A DNA stretch of 64,000 nucleotides from Heracleum sosnowskyi (taxonomy: Eukaryota > Streptophyta > Magnoliopsida > Apiales > Apiaceae): assembly GCA_030848705.1 (NCBI GenBank), contig CM061243.1, positions 105,140,436 through 105,204,435 on the forward strand, given 5' to 3'. Below the pieces are notes generated by a model. That model saw only the letters and a list, made by a program, of their open reading frames with translations, did not search any database and was not told the DNA's origin. Both the position numbers and the translations under genes were made by a program. Below are positions 1 to 12,065 of this stretch, piece after piece (position 1 is the first letter of the stretch; every line of letters begins with the position of its first letter).

Positions 1-191
1 TCTATTTAATAAATAATAAAATAATATAAAAATAATAACTAGATGATTGTCTTTTATTATAACTAGTTTAATAAGTCGCGCTTCGCAGCGGCTTTATAAT
101 AATATCTCTAAATTTTCTCAAAACAAATTCTACAAAATACTTTTTTAAATAAAATAATATTTCTAATATAAAATTAAGTTTTGTTTTGAAT

Positions 192-218
192 TATATATAT
201 ATATATATATATATATAT
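192..218. repeat. (AT)n microsatellite
   Basis: Uninterrupted alternating AT dinucleotides of about 13 units, inside the Helitron at 63-1840. Confidence 0.9.
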
Positions 219-1200
219 TTCTAGATCGTTCAATCAAAAACTACAATTATACCTTCAGAGCTATTAAAATCTTCATTACCTCTAAATCTACTCCCAGTAA
301 AAAGAAAAAAATCAAAAAATATGAACAAACATCCTTTTTGTTGTTGGGAGAATTTTTTATTCATAATAATCTCTTTTTGTCAAAACAAATAACAACAAAA
401 ACAAAAACAACCTCTTCCTTTTTTAAAAAAAAATTTAATGACATTTTCTCAATGTTTCTTATTCTTGTATGACTTTTGTTATAGATGCACCGACTTATTG
501 AATTTTGTTAAAAATGCACATATTAAATAAATTAATCGGTCGAATAAATCTTAACAGGATATTTTTGAAATACATACACTGTAAATTTCTTAGTATACAA
601 TTTTTATCTTTGAATTTTCGTGTATGAATTACAGAAAATATTTTACTAAAAGATATTATCTTTTCTCATAAATATTAGAGCAATAATTATCTAAAATATT
701 TTATTAATCCATGTCTTAACTGAATCAACACTAATAGCAAACAACTTGTCTTGTCAAAGATTTTAATACGATCCTGCATTAGGATACAAACAAACCTAAT
801 AAGATAAATAACATAAAAGAAAAAGTCTCATACTCATATACTCATATACACACTTTTAACATGAACAAACAAAAAAGTAAAGAAGAACAATGTTGACAAC
901 AAAAATTACAGTAGACAATTAACAGAGTTTAGGTGTATATTTATACTATTAATTAGTTGTTTGTATGAAAGTATTTAATGTAATTAATTATTTGCCAAGT
1001 AATTACTTAATTTCTTATGCAAGACTGATCTAATTTCTTAACTTCTTATTTAACGATATGTTCTTGTATTTTCTATTATATTACATTAACCAATATAGTT
1101 TAGGAGAGTAGAATGTTAAAATGATAATTTCATTTGAAAATAAATATTATGAGAATATCTAGATAATAATAAAGGGAAGTTCAAAATAATGTAAAGTAAT

Positions 1201-1840
1201 ACACAAATTGAAATTGAAATTGTATATTTAGTTTTCTCTATTAGTAAGTATTTAAAAGGTAATTGAGATTTTTTCGAATTTTTAATATTATTAATTCAAA
1301 AAATTGAGAAAATTAGAAAAATAGAACGAAGCGATCTGAGAGCGCCACCTCACCGCCCCCGTCTTCTCCTTTATATAATAGTATTTTCGAATTTTTAATA
1401 TTATTAATTTAAAAAGTAAAGATCTATTGTATATTTACTTTCTCTATTAGTAGAGATTTTAAATACAAGAATATTATATTTACTTTACTCTATTAGTAGA
1501 GTTTTTAAATGCAAGAATATTGAAATTGTATATTTAGTTTTCTCTATTAGTAAGTATTTAAAAGGTAATTGAGATTTTTTCGAATTTTTAATATTATTAA
1601 TTCAAAAAGTAAAGATCTATTGTATATTTACTTTCTCTATTAGTAGAGATTTTAAATGCAAGAATATTGAAATTGTATATTTAGTTTTCTTTATTAGTAA
1701 GTATTTAAAAAGTAATTGAGATTTTTTCGAATTTTTAATATTATTAATTCAAAAAATTGAGAAAATTAGAAAAATAGAACGAAGTGATCTGAGAGCGCCA
1801 CATCACCGCTCTCGTCTTCTCCTTTATATAATAGTATTGA
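1201..1840. repeat. Internal tandem duplications of a Helitron 5' region
   Basis: Segments containing 'gaaattgtatatttagttttc', 'tctattagtagagattttaaatgcaag' and 'gatttttcgaatttttaatattatt' recur two to four times. A longer block ending in 'gaacgaagcgatctgagagcgcca' and 'ctcctttatataatagtatt' occurs twice (ends near 1388 and 1838). The copies differ by only a few bases, so the duplication is fairly recent. No gene is seen. Confidence 0.8.
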
Positions 1841-2925
1841 TTATTGTTATAAATATGTAATGTTAATATGTAATGTTAATATTGTTATATATAATTATTA
1901 ATAAATAACCATTTACCCTTTTCAGCTAAACACGTAACTTTTTTTATTTTTTTCTAACTTAAACAACTAATTTTTTAAAAGTAACATGAGCAATATATAT
2001 ATATATAAAAAGGTAATATAATTTTATATTTTTTCAACTAAAATACATTATCTATTTTATATATTTTTCTAACCAAAACAACTCATCTTCTAAAAATAAA
2101 ATAGGTAACATATATATAAAATGGTAGTATTATTACATATTTATAACCGAATACCTTTTTCAGCAAAAACACATTATCGATTTTACATTTTCTAACTAAA
2201 ACAATCCATCTTCTAAACGTAACACATGGAAAATGAATATGTAATGGTAATATTTTTATATATAATTATTAATAAATAACCACTTAGCCTTTTCAGCTAA
2301 ACACATAACTTTTTTTTATTTTTTTTCTAAATTAAACAACTAATTTTCTAAAACTAACACAAGCAACATATATATAAAAAGGTAATATAATTTTATATTT
2401 TCTAATTTAAACAACTAATTTTCTAAAAGTAACATGGACAACATATATATAAATGTAATATAATTTTATATAATTATGAATAAGTAACTAATTGTCTTTT
2501 TAAGGACATTGTATGTTATATATTTTTTAAGTAAAATAACTCATATTTAAATTAAAAATAACACGGACAAAATATAGATATAATGACAATATTATTATAT
2601 TAAACTTATAAAATCCGGGTTTAATATAATTTTTTATAACATACAATTTAAATAAGATAATTAATAAAAAAATAAAAGTAATAGCATATGTTAGAAGAAA
2701 CTCGGTACATTATAGAACACATATTTTGTTATTTGCACATTAGTCACATTTAATTTTTTAAAAATAAAAATAAATACAGACCGTTAGATCTATTATTTAA
2801 AAATATTTTATATTTTAATATCTAAAATACTACTAAAGATTACGTCAACAATTTATTAAATTAAATTATTTATATTATTAATAAAATATTAAAGAAAATC
2901 GTGCATCACACGGGATATAAGCTAG

Positions 2926-3922
2926 TATATATAACAGAGCAAATGGCGGTTGTGTGAGGCAAAAAAATTATAGTGAAATAAAAATTATAGCCTCTAAATC
3001 AGAAAATGACGTTATTACCACTTCCTTAATTATTTCATATTAATTGTCTACTATTATTTCATTTTAAATGGGGGTTATGTAATATACTTGCACATTAATT
3101 ACTCATCTTCATTAAAGTATATTAATTGTTTTGTAATTAATACTTGTTGTTTATATACATGTTATTTTAAATGATACATATTATTTAAAAAGTAATAGAA
3201 TATCATTTAAAAAAATTAAAGATTTTGGAATAAATATATAGTAACATGATTTTATAATATCAAATGGTTGGTAATGTGACATGATTTCATGTTATCTTCG
3301 TTGTGGTCAAAGTGATTTGCGTGCGAGTTATTCATTGTTAACTAATTAAGAATACATATGTAATCATATTGAATTTTTGAAAACAAATTATGCAGCAAAG
3401 AAACATCAAATACTTACTTACTCGAAAATCAACAACACTCTCTTCATATCCAAATCATAGATATGTATCACACGAACTTACAGTTGAACGAATACAATAC
3501 AATGAACAATGAAAAAGAGGAATACTAACTTTACAACAACTATTGCTAACTTCAATTTTCAAATATCTCAGTCATCAAACTATCAACACTAATTAACAAT
3601 ATGTATGAAAAATCATATCAAGTTTTTTAAAGAACAAATTATACGGTAAATAAATATCAATTACTTACTTACTCGAAAATCGAAAGAAAGGTATTCACAT
3701 CCAAATCATAGACGTGTATCACACGGAATTCCGATTAAACAAATTAAATATAATAAAAAAGAAGAATGTTAACTTTACAATAATTATTGTTAACTTAAAT
3801 TTTCAAATATCACAGTCATTAAATCATCATCACGAATATATCATAAACAAATATACTGAAATTAATGACAAATTATAAAATATTCCAGAATAAACCCGTG
3901 CCTCGCACGGTTATAAAACTAG
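2926..3922 (+). mobile_element. Helitron 3' end with duplicated body; 5' limit unknown
   Basis: A strong plus-strand Helitron 3' terminus is present: CCGTGC-ct-CGCACGG hairpin (about 3896-3910), spacer 'ttataaaa', CTAG at 3919-3922, then T. The body holds two copies of a roughly 240-bp unit (about 3376-3605 and 3620-3850), each containing 'cttactcgaaaatc', 'ccaaatcataga' and 'gtatcacacg'. I could not recognise a TC-type 5' terminus, so the left boundary given is only the end of the neighbouring element. No coding sequence. Confidence 0.5.
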
Positions 3923-4209
3923 TTTATATTTAACGCTGCTATCTGTAATGGTGATAACCTGTTATTTGAACAAATAATAGGGAATTATTACGTCACGTTA
4001 TTTGACAAACCCATTTTGTAGTATTTAATAACAACAGAAGTATGTCGTAAGAGTAAGAATTACCTAGAAAGCAGCCGGTGTGGATCATACGGCTGTGCTA
4101 TGCTCAACTTCTAGTCTTTTATTGACCTTTTCTCTTCTTCCAAAATTTTCATTTCTTTTAATTTATTGCTGTTGACCATTTCTAAAAGTACTTCTCTGTT
4201 TGTCGACGC
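3923..4209. other. Intergenic, nothing recognised
   Basis: Mixed-composition sequence between a Helitron end and a MITE. I see no open frame, RNA gene or repeat in it. Confidence 0.5.
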
Positions 4210-4580
4210 TAGAGCAACTCCAACAATCTTCTAAACTCATCTCTAAATATAATATATACAAATTACATCTTAACTAATTATAATGCAAAAACTTTCAACT
4301 TCTTCAACAATGTTCCTCAATCTCATTATCTATTTATATTTTATTATAAAAATACAACAACACAAGAAGTTGTGAGGAATCATTTTTATGGGAGTAAAAC
4401 TTATGTATATTAATATAAAATTAGATGAGGAGAGAGATCATACTTCTCATTAATGAAGAAAGTTTTGAAGTTCTTAACAATATAGAGAGCAATAAGGAGT
4501 CTGTTGGAGGCAATATTTATAACAAATTCCTCAAAAATTGGCTAAAGACAATGTACAGAGAGCTTCTTGGAGTTGCTCTA
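4210..4580. mobile_element. MITE with TAGAGCAACTCCAA terminal inverted repeats
   Basis: The left end TAGAGCAACTCCAA (4210-4223) is exactly repeated in inverted orientation at the right end (TTGGAGTTGCTCTA, 4567-4580). The interior is AT-rich and non-coding, about 371 bp in all. The terminal TA on each side may be the target duplication, or part of a TWA-type (PIF/Harbinger) one. Superfamily assignment is therefore tentative, but a DNA-transposon MITE is clear. Confidence 0.75.
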
Positions 4581-5149
4581 AAGAGAACCTAAAATATCTT
4601 CAATCCTTTTTGCCAAATATTTAGATATTTGTTAATTTTTGTAATAAAAAGATGAAATTTCGTGTGTATTTATTAATATTTACGAACTAAAATATGTTAA
4701 CTGTATATATGAATGTTAAAAGTGGGTAAGATATGTTGTAAATAAAAATTATAATTAATATGTAAAATTTCTTTTCTCCAACAGAATATTTCTATTAGTT
4801 AAAATTATAAACCCCATTATATTAACTATATTTGTCGAACAATTTGAGACTTGCATCATCTATTAAAATATTAAAATAATATTATCTATTTTTAACAACT
4901 TAAAATAATAATAATATACTATTTTTAAAGTATAATCAATTATTATAGCTAACAATTTCATTGAAGTACAACATTCAACAAAGTTTACATAATTATTATT
5001 GTAACTAATCATTTTAACCAAATATGCACTAACTCAACAATACATCGTCATTTAGGAAAAAAATTGAAAGTTATTTTTTCTTGTTTTTTAGAATTTCTGC
5101 CGCTACTCTTAAATATATATCATGGTAGGTTTATTACTCTTTGTTTATG
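4581..5149. other. AT-rich intergenic, nothing recognised
   Basis: Low-complexity AT-rich sequence with no credible open frame, RNA gene or terminal-repeat structure that I can see. Confidence 0.5.
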
Positions 5150-5430
5150 TCAAACAGTGTTCTAAAAATCGTCCGATATTTCAAAAATCGCCGATAAATC
5201 GTCGATTTATCGTTTAAAAATATTTGACCGATTCGATTTTTGAAATCCGATATATCACTATGAATTATTTTTAAATGATTTATTATATTATATATAAGGC
5301 TAATATATTAAATATATTTAAAATATTATAATTTATCTGATTTTTGTTCCGATAAATCCCCGATTTGCCGATAAATCGCTATACGGTACCTCAACCGATT
5401 TGTTCCGATTTCCAAAATCTACCACCATGA
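5150..5430. repeat. Degenerate CGATTTATCG-type repeat cluster, possible old MITE
   Basis: The words 'cgatttatcg', 'ccgatttg', 'gataaatcg' and 'ccgatatttc' recur in both orientations on the two sides of an AT-rich core. A 'gtgttctaaaaatcg' start lies near 5156 and 'ccgatttccaaaatct' near 5405. This looks like a decayed terminal-inverted-repeat element of hAT-like MITE type, but clean termini and a target duplication cannot be shown. Confidence 0.35.
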
Positions 5431-5825
5431 TGTCAAAACGTAAAGCTAAGTTGCAATGTACATGAATTGCATCATAAATTATCAAAAAAACGATTTATAA
5501 GTAAAGAAAAATATTGAAGATAAGGAACAATTTAGCATTTAGGAATGATTCGTGGTGCATTAATATATTCTCGTAAAAAAGAAAAAAGACATGATAAATA
5601 TGTGGCATGGCTCAGCCATTCAAACTTGTAATTGTTGTGGTTTTGAGCAAGTCAAACTCTACCATTTCAATATTCATGACAGCGACTACCCTAGTCACAT
5701 TCAACTCAAGTTTATTTTTGCAATTGTTTCATATTTACCGGACAATTCTCCTCATTTTAATTATTACGCGTACTACGCAATACTAGCATAGAATATTGAA
5801 TATTGAGTAGTGTAGATATCGAATT

Positions 5826-5992
5826 GGGTACCAAAAATTGATACAAAATGATGTAACAATGCTGATGTGATATTTAAAAATATTTTTATTGGTACTATTA
5901 ATGTGAATGCATGTGGGTCCATTAATATAAAACCAATCAAATTATAACACATGTAATCCGGTACATCTTTTTGTACCAAATTCGGTACCCCT
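5826..5992. mobile_element. Short MITE with about 30-bp terminal inverted repeats
   Basis: The left arm (gggtaccaaaaattgatacaa, from 5827) is matched in inverted orientation by the right arm (ttgtaccaaattcggtaccc, to about 5990), with a few mismatches. The core between them is AT-rich and non-coding. Total length is about 167 bp. The exact ends and the target duplication are not resolved. Confidence 0.55.
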
Positions 5993-6009
5993 ATCATTAT
6001 TCTAGAATA

Positions 6010-9000
6010 CTAGTTTATAGCCCGATGCACGGTTACTTAAATTTTATTTATAATTATTCTGTTTATAATTATATTTTAATTACCCATGGAACACACGATT
6101 GTTTTTTTAATATTTATAATTATATTTATTTATGAATATTTTAATATTTAAAAGTTATTAGTTTACATGATTAAATTATTGTTAAAAAAGATTTAGCAAA
6201 AAATAATTATAGTTAAAAATTGGATATTTATTATATTTTACACGCTCAATTTAATATTTGTTTATATTGAGTTATAAAAGTTAGATTTGACGAATTTTAC
6301 GGTCCACATGAAATTCACAAAATAATCTTTAATTTAGTTGTGGTTTAATAGTTCTTTTTCAATTAAAAACTATTCTAAAACTAAAAAGAGAATAAAGTGA
6401 CGAAATTTAATATTGACAATTATATTCGATTTAGGAAATCTACTTATATGTAGTTTAGATTATTAGAATACCCTTTATTAACCAAATACAGTTTTAATGT
6501 TAAATCTAACGGTTTTCACCATCTATTTAAGATTAAACGATTTTTATTATTTTGATATTAAATGGGTTTCCTTATTTAATTACAACTATTTTTATGTTTT
6601 AACTTTTTGGAAAATCCAATCATAATATAATATCTTTTAACTTATATCATTTTTAGATAATAACTTCTTTTTATATGATATAATCTTGATCGTCTATTTT
6701 TAAAAGTATTGGATCTAACGGTTGAGAATGTTTTGGCGGTATTTAGGACCAAACTACCAGGATAACATCATAAATTTTTTTAATTTTTTTTTAAAAATAT
6801 TTATTGCTAAAATATAATATACTCTTTTTTGTAATATGTTAATGATGCAGGAACTTTGAACTTTTAAGAAAATAAATTATCAATTAAAATATAATTATTG
6901 TTGTAATAGTTCTTCTTTTAAAGTAGTACACCATGACGATCAAAATTCTGTAAAAAATTCATTTTTTATAGTATATCTCGTAAATATCTATGTTATTATA
7001 TTAAAAACTAAATAATGAAAGCTTTCTTATAAGTCTGGTCGCTTGATCACTCAATTCATAATCGTTGGATCTTTCAAATTAAATTGTTGAGAAACGTTAG
7101 ATATAACAGTAAAATTATCACGTAGAATGATCTAAGTTTTGAATCTACCAACAACATATTAAAATTTACAGGTTTTTTTTGAAAAATAAGAAGTTTTTCA
7201 TTTTTTTTTCTTGTAGACATGGGTTATTTGATAATATTTTTTATAAAGTACGATTTTTCAAAAAAGTACTATACTAATTGATTAACAAACTTTTAAAGTT
7301 TCGAATTTGATAATTTACAATGTATATAGGTTAAAAAAGTTAGGCCTCTTTGATTTACAAACTTTAAAGTTTTGAATGTATATTTTGAATGTATACGATT
7401 TTTTTTAAATATGAATATAGTCGTGCTAACAATGAAATTAGGTCTCTATGAGTTCTTATAAAACAAAATCCCCACTTATGTATAATTTATTATTTAATTA
7501 TAAATAATATTTAATTAGTTATGATATAAAATTTAATAAAATAAGATAAAAAATATGCACAATTTTATAAAATTTTATTCTAGTATTATTTTATTCTTTG
7601 TTGATTTGAATTTTTCTTAGTTTGATTTGAATTTTTGAACATAGATTTCTAAATTTAAAATAGTTAGAAAAAAGTAATTAAATTGACATTAAAATAATGA
7701 TGACGTAATAATTATTATAAGAATTTAAATACCCACTTTACTAATTTGGGCTTTATCTTGTGTTTTAAAAATTAGATTTTGACGATTTTACACCCACATA
7801 ACTAAATTATCTTTAATTAAAAGATGACTTAACAATTTTTATCTAACTGGAATTGTCATGAAAGAGAAAAGAAAGTCACGAATTTTTTAGATAGAGAATT
7901 CTATTCAATATAGAAAACTTATTTATATTTGGTATATTTGGTTTAAATTATCAAAATACACTTTTTAGAATTTAAATATAATCTTATTATTAATAAAATA
8001 CACTTTTTTAATATTTGATGTAATGATTTTCATTTATCTAGTTAAGATGTCCTTATTAGTTTGGTTGTCCAAGACCGTACGATCAAAATTTTGGATAAGA
8101 TCCCTATTATGTTTATTATATATAAGGATTTAATATAATAATGATATCAAGTATATAATGATATAAATATCTTACTAACTGCTTTTACTTTTAATGTTTT
8201 GGTTTTATTTACAGTGTATATAAAATCTTAAAATACATTATTACTTAAAAATTATTAAATAGAATAAAAATTATGTTATGATTATATAAAATTTTATTCT
8301 CATATTATTATATTCTTTATCGATTTGAATTTGTTCTTAATTAATTTTAATACTTTATTGAAAGAAACATAAAATTTCTATATTTAAAACAATTAGTGGA
8401 AAAATAAATAAATTGGTGCTACAAAAATAAAAAAAATATTTATTAAAATTTAGATACTCACTTTACTATTTGGGTTCTATCTTGAGTTTTAGAAATTGAA
8501 TTTTGACGATTTTACAACCCATGCGAAACTAACGAAATTATCTTTAATTTAATTATGGTTTAATAATTATTATTCAACTTGACCTGTTGACCTACCCATA
8601 AACCGAAAAGAAAAGATGGTTAAGAATTTTTACATAAAAAATTCAATTCAATATAGAAAACCAATTTATAATTGGTTTAAATTATCAAAACACACTTCTT
8701 AGTATTTAAATATAATCTTACCTTTAATCAAATACACATTTGAATATAAGTATTATATTCAAAATTATCGTTTATGAATATGAAACCCTCAATATTTTAA
8801 TAATATTTTGATATTATCCTTTTATGTTTGTTATATGTAAAATAATATAATTATAATTTGGATTAATCAAATTGTTATGTTTTTTCAGAAAAAAAAGTGT
8901 TTAAATTTATTTATGTACATGATTTCTCGTAAGTCTCTGTGAATCGTGTATTATGATATACATCAGCATTATATTGATAATTTTTAATATTGTAATCAAT

Positions 9001-9768
9001 ATGAATTGTTATCTTGATATTTTGTTTAACAATTATTATCTAATTGAAACTATACATAAATTCAAGAGAAAAGATATTTAAGAATTTTTACATATAAAAC
9101 TTTTAAATTATCAAAATACACTTTTGAGTATTTAAATATAATTCTATACACTTTTTAATATTAGATCTAACAATTCTCATCGATCTATTTAAGATCTAAC
9201 TGTAATTATTAATTTGGTCATATAGTGATCGTACACGGACCAGATCGATTTTAATTTTTTCTTAAATTGATTTTAATATTTTATTGAAATAAAAATAGAA
9301 TTTATAAATTTAAAATAATTAGGAAAAAATTAAATTGGTGCTAAAATAAAAAAATATTTATTAAAATTTAGATAATCACTTTACTGTTTGGGTTCTATCT
9401 TGAGTTTTAGACAACAGATTTTAACGATTTTACAGGCCATGCGAAGCTAACAAAATTATCTTTAATTTAAAGATGATTTAATAATTTTTATCTAACTGGA
9501 ACTATCCATAAACTAAAGAGAAAATATAATTACGAATTTTTACATAAAGATTTCTATTCAATATAAAAAACCCATTTATAATTGGTTTAAATTATCAAAA
9601 TACATCTTTTAGTATTTAAATACTATCCTATTATTAATCAAATACAATTTTTAATATTATATCTAACGGTCCTCATCTATTTGAATATTTATAGTTTTAT
9701 AATCCAACATATCATATACTTTTGGCAGGACCGACCAAATTTTTGGATAAGCTTACGCTTATTATATA
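6010..9768 (-). mobile_element. Large non-autonomous Helitron with four internal repeat units (5' end uncertain)
   Basis: On the minus strand the 3' end is CCGTGC-at-CGGGC (one arm mutated), then 'tataaa' and CTAG at 6013-6010 followed by T. The body contains at least four degenerate copies of a 300-bp block that includes 'ggttctatcttgagttttag', 'acgattttac' and 'ggtttaaattatcaaaatacac', at about 6270-6560, 7740-8060, 8460-8760 and 9390-9690. No coding frame is seen. The 5' end lies near 9768, or just beyond the nested Helitron (about 10738). Confidence 0.5.
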
Positions 9769-10732
9769 CTAGCTTAAAACTCGTGCGATGCACGAATTGT
9801 TAATTGTTATTTTATTATTATTTTTTTTAATATTTTATTAATTGTAAATGTGCAAAAAATAAGTAGACATGTTAAAATAGCTAAACACTTTTAATTAATT
9901 AAAAACATTAAAACAGATTTTAAAATAAATAAGTATGGGTTTGCCCGTTATATTTTTGGAAATGAGGGGTTTTAGTAAGAAAAAATAAAAAATGTAACAC
10001 ATATTTATTTTAGAAAGGTAAATGCCGGTAATATTTTTGGAAAATGAGGTTTTAAAATTTAATAATTAAAAGTATTTAAATACGTTTTAAAATAAATAAG
10101 TAAAGGGTTTTCTGTCATATTTTTGGAAAAAGAATGGATTTTAATGAGAAAAATAGAAAAAGTAAATTGTAAAAGGCAATTTTCATGATATATTTAGAAA
10201 AGGAGGGACTTTAGTAGAAAAAATATATAATGTGTTTTAGCTGAAAAGGTAATTTGTTATAAATAGGTATTTGATTATTTATATTTTAATATTTTTAGTA
10301 ATTGCATTTGTTAAGAAAAATAAGTAGACATGTTAAAATAGGTAAACTTTTAAAAAATAATTATAATATTAAAATAGGTTTAAAAATAAATAACTAAATG
10401 TTTATCCGTGATATTTTTGGAAAATTATGAGTTTTAGTAAGGAAAAATAGAAAAACTAACATGTTTTAGTTAAAAAGGTAATTGCCCGTGATATATTTGA
10501 AAAAGTAGGGAATTTGTTAGAAAAAATAGAAAAAAAATGTATTTTTGGTGAAAAAGGTAATTGATTATAAATATGTAATATTATTATTTAATAATATATT
10601 TCTATAAATAAGTAATGTTAATTAAGTAAAAACACGAAATACAGTTAATTACGGATAATTAAGTAAAATCACAACGTACCATACCGACCAACCAAACTTT
10701 TTAATGTTTCGTCTATTATATAATAGTATTGA
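9769..10732 (-). mobile_element. Non-autonomous Helitron, 964 bp (minus strand)
   Basis: The minus strand begins TCAATACTATTATATAA at 10732 (preceded by A) and ends with CGTGC-at-CGCACG hairpin, 'agttttaag' and CTAG at 9772-9769 (followed by T). Both ends are diagnostic, and the 5' terminus is identical over 17 nt with the Helitron at 63-1840, so the two are one family. The interior has repeated 'gatatttttggaaaa' blocks and no open frame. Confidence 0.78.
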
Positions 10733-11571
10733 TAATGAGTTAATTTACCGGATAATTCCTTTTCAATAAGCAATACGTTGCTTTTCAAAAATAAAATAAA
10801 AAATAATAAGCAATACAATTGTATCATATTTTATGTTTTGTAAGTAAAATATTACAAAACATAATTTTTTTATAAAGAATGTTTTTTTGAAAATCACTAT
10901 TTTATTAAAAATCTTAAAAATCATATATGTTGGCCAAGCAAAATATTACAAAACCAATTATTTCGCAAAATACGTTCTAGGTTGCGAACATACATAATTT
11001 TCAAGATTTTTAATACATAATGATTTTCATGACTGATTTAATATTAGAATTTGATTTAAAACGATTGATTTCATGACTGACTTAATATCAGAATTTGATT
11101 TAAAAAGATTGATTTGATATTAGAAGGAATCTCGAGAAATGTTATGATTAATTATTAATCAATTAATAGTTAGGTTAGGTAACCAACCAACGTCACCAAC
11201 TCAGAGATTCCTGTAGTTGTAAAAGAAATACATTAGGCTTTCAAAGACAAGTATATTTTATATGTTATAAAATATGACTACTGCTTCAAATGTGTTTTAC
11301 GAAACAATAAAAAAATAATAATGTCAAAAATAGGCAACTTGAAATTGGAGGAATGAGTCATACGGCCTTGCAGCACCAAAACACAAGTGCGATCATACTT
11401 GGATGGTCTAGAAAGTCATCCAGAACATATTCATATAGTCCTCTGGAGATGTCCACAATAACACTAGAGATGCCACTTCGTTGAATATTAGACATAGTAC
11501 TCATACCAGGACTAGTAAGAAACTGGATATTTCACAAATATGGAAGCTGCTGTGAGTGTTCAAATACTAAA
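10733..11571. other. Intergenic sequence and downstream flank of the TAF7 remnant
   Basis: 10733-11130 is AT-rich and featureless. 11340-11571 is less AT-rich and lies directly downstream of the TAF7 stop codon on the minus strand, so it is plausibly old 3' UTR. No independent gene is visible. Confidence 0.4.
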
Positions 11572-11690
11572 TCAGCCAGATTCGTCAGAATCACTTCTTT
11601 CAGCATTTCCAACCTGAGCAAGAACAGGTGCAGCCTTTTTATTTGTATTGCCAACACTTCCATCTTGCTCAGCCACTTCAACATGTAAAG

Positions 11691-12033
11691 TGTTGGGCTT
11701 TAATCTAAACTAATGGGCTTTGGATTTGTGTAGGTGTCCACGTTTGTGTTTAAATAATTGTTAACGTTAGTATACCCACGTTAACACAGGAGAAGTAGGA
11801 GAAGTAGTCAGTGTTTGTTTGAGAGTTTTTAGGAGCAGTATTAAATTAGTGGCATGAGTATAGGAGTCTGATCCGTTATTCTAGCTACATGTAGTCTTTC
11901 ATTTATATTGTAGCTTTGCATTCAGTTTTTATTAAGAAGAAAGTAATACAACGTTTGCATTACTTTAGTTTTCTCTCTTCCAGTTTATACAAGTTTTGTA
12001 TTATAAGTATAGTCCAGTGTTCTTTTTTCTACA
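11691..12033 (+). repeat. 5' LTR of TR-GAG element
   Basis: 343 bp, begins TGTTGGGCTTTAATC and ends TTTTCTACA. It is preceded by taaag and followed at once by the PBS. It differs from the 3' LTR by a C/T change in 'acaacgtttgc' and a T/C change in 'gtgttc'. Confidence 0.95.
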
Positions 12034-12035
12034 CT

Positions 12036-12048
12036 TGGTATCAGAGCC
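12036..12048 (+). promoter_or_regulatory. Primer binding site (initiator Met-tRNA type)
   Basis: TGGTATCAGAGC lies two bases after the LTR end. It is complementary to the 3' end of plant initiator methionine tRNA, the usual Copia primer for minus-strand synthesis. Confidence 0.9.
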
Positions 12049-12065
12049 TGGTGTCCAGGTGATGT

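Larger units (their letters stand above)
63..1840 (-). mobile_element. Non-autonomous Helitron (minus strand)
   Basis: Read on the minus strand, the element starts TCAATACTATTATATAA at 1840 (host A before it) and ends with a CGCT-gcga-AGCG hairpin, an AT spacer and CTAG at 66-63, followed by host T. These are the diagnostic Helitron termini. It is 1778 bp long and has no open frame, so it must depend on a RepHel protein supplied elsewhere. The 5'-terminal segment occurs again internally (its copy of 'ctcctttatataatagtatt' is near 1369-1388), so the 5' end has been duplicated. The same 5' terminus occurs in the Helitron at 9769-10732. Confidence 0.75.
1..2925 (+). mobile_element. Non-autonomous Helitron, left end outside window, interrupted at 63-1840
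   Basis: The 3' end is visible: an imperfect hairpin (CGTGC-atca-CACG) near 2900-2912, then a short spacer and CTAG at 2922-2925 followed by T, as expected for Helitron insertion between A and T. Bases 1-62 closely match the internal repeat unit of the Helitron at 16140-18000, so they probably belong to this element, with the minus-strand Helitron 63-1840 inserted in it. The body 1841-2880 is AT-rich and made of degenerate repeats of about 190 bp containing 'cttttcagctaaacac' and 'ctaaaacaact'. No coding capacity was seen. The 5' terminus is not in the window, so the extent is an inference. Confidence 0.5.

Noticed and set aside
192..218. (AT)n as a possible terminator or origin
   Set aside because: Simple microsatellite in a Helitron; no supporting context.
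5591..5997. Short frames of 66 and 74 codons on opposite strands
   Set aside because: No family resemblance, low-complexity context, one overlaps a MITE. Treated as chance.
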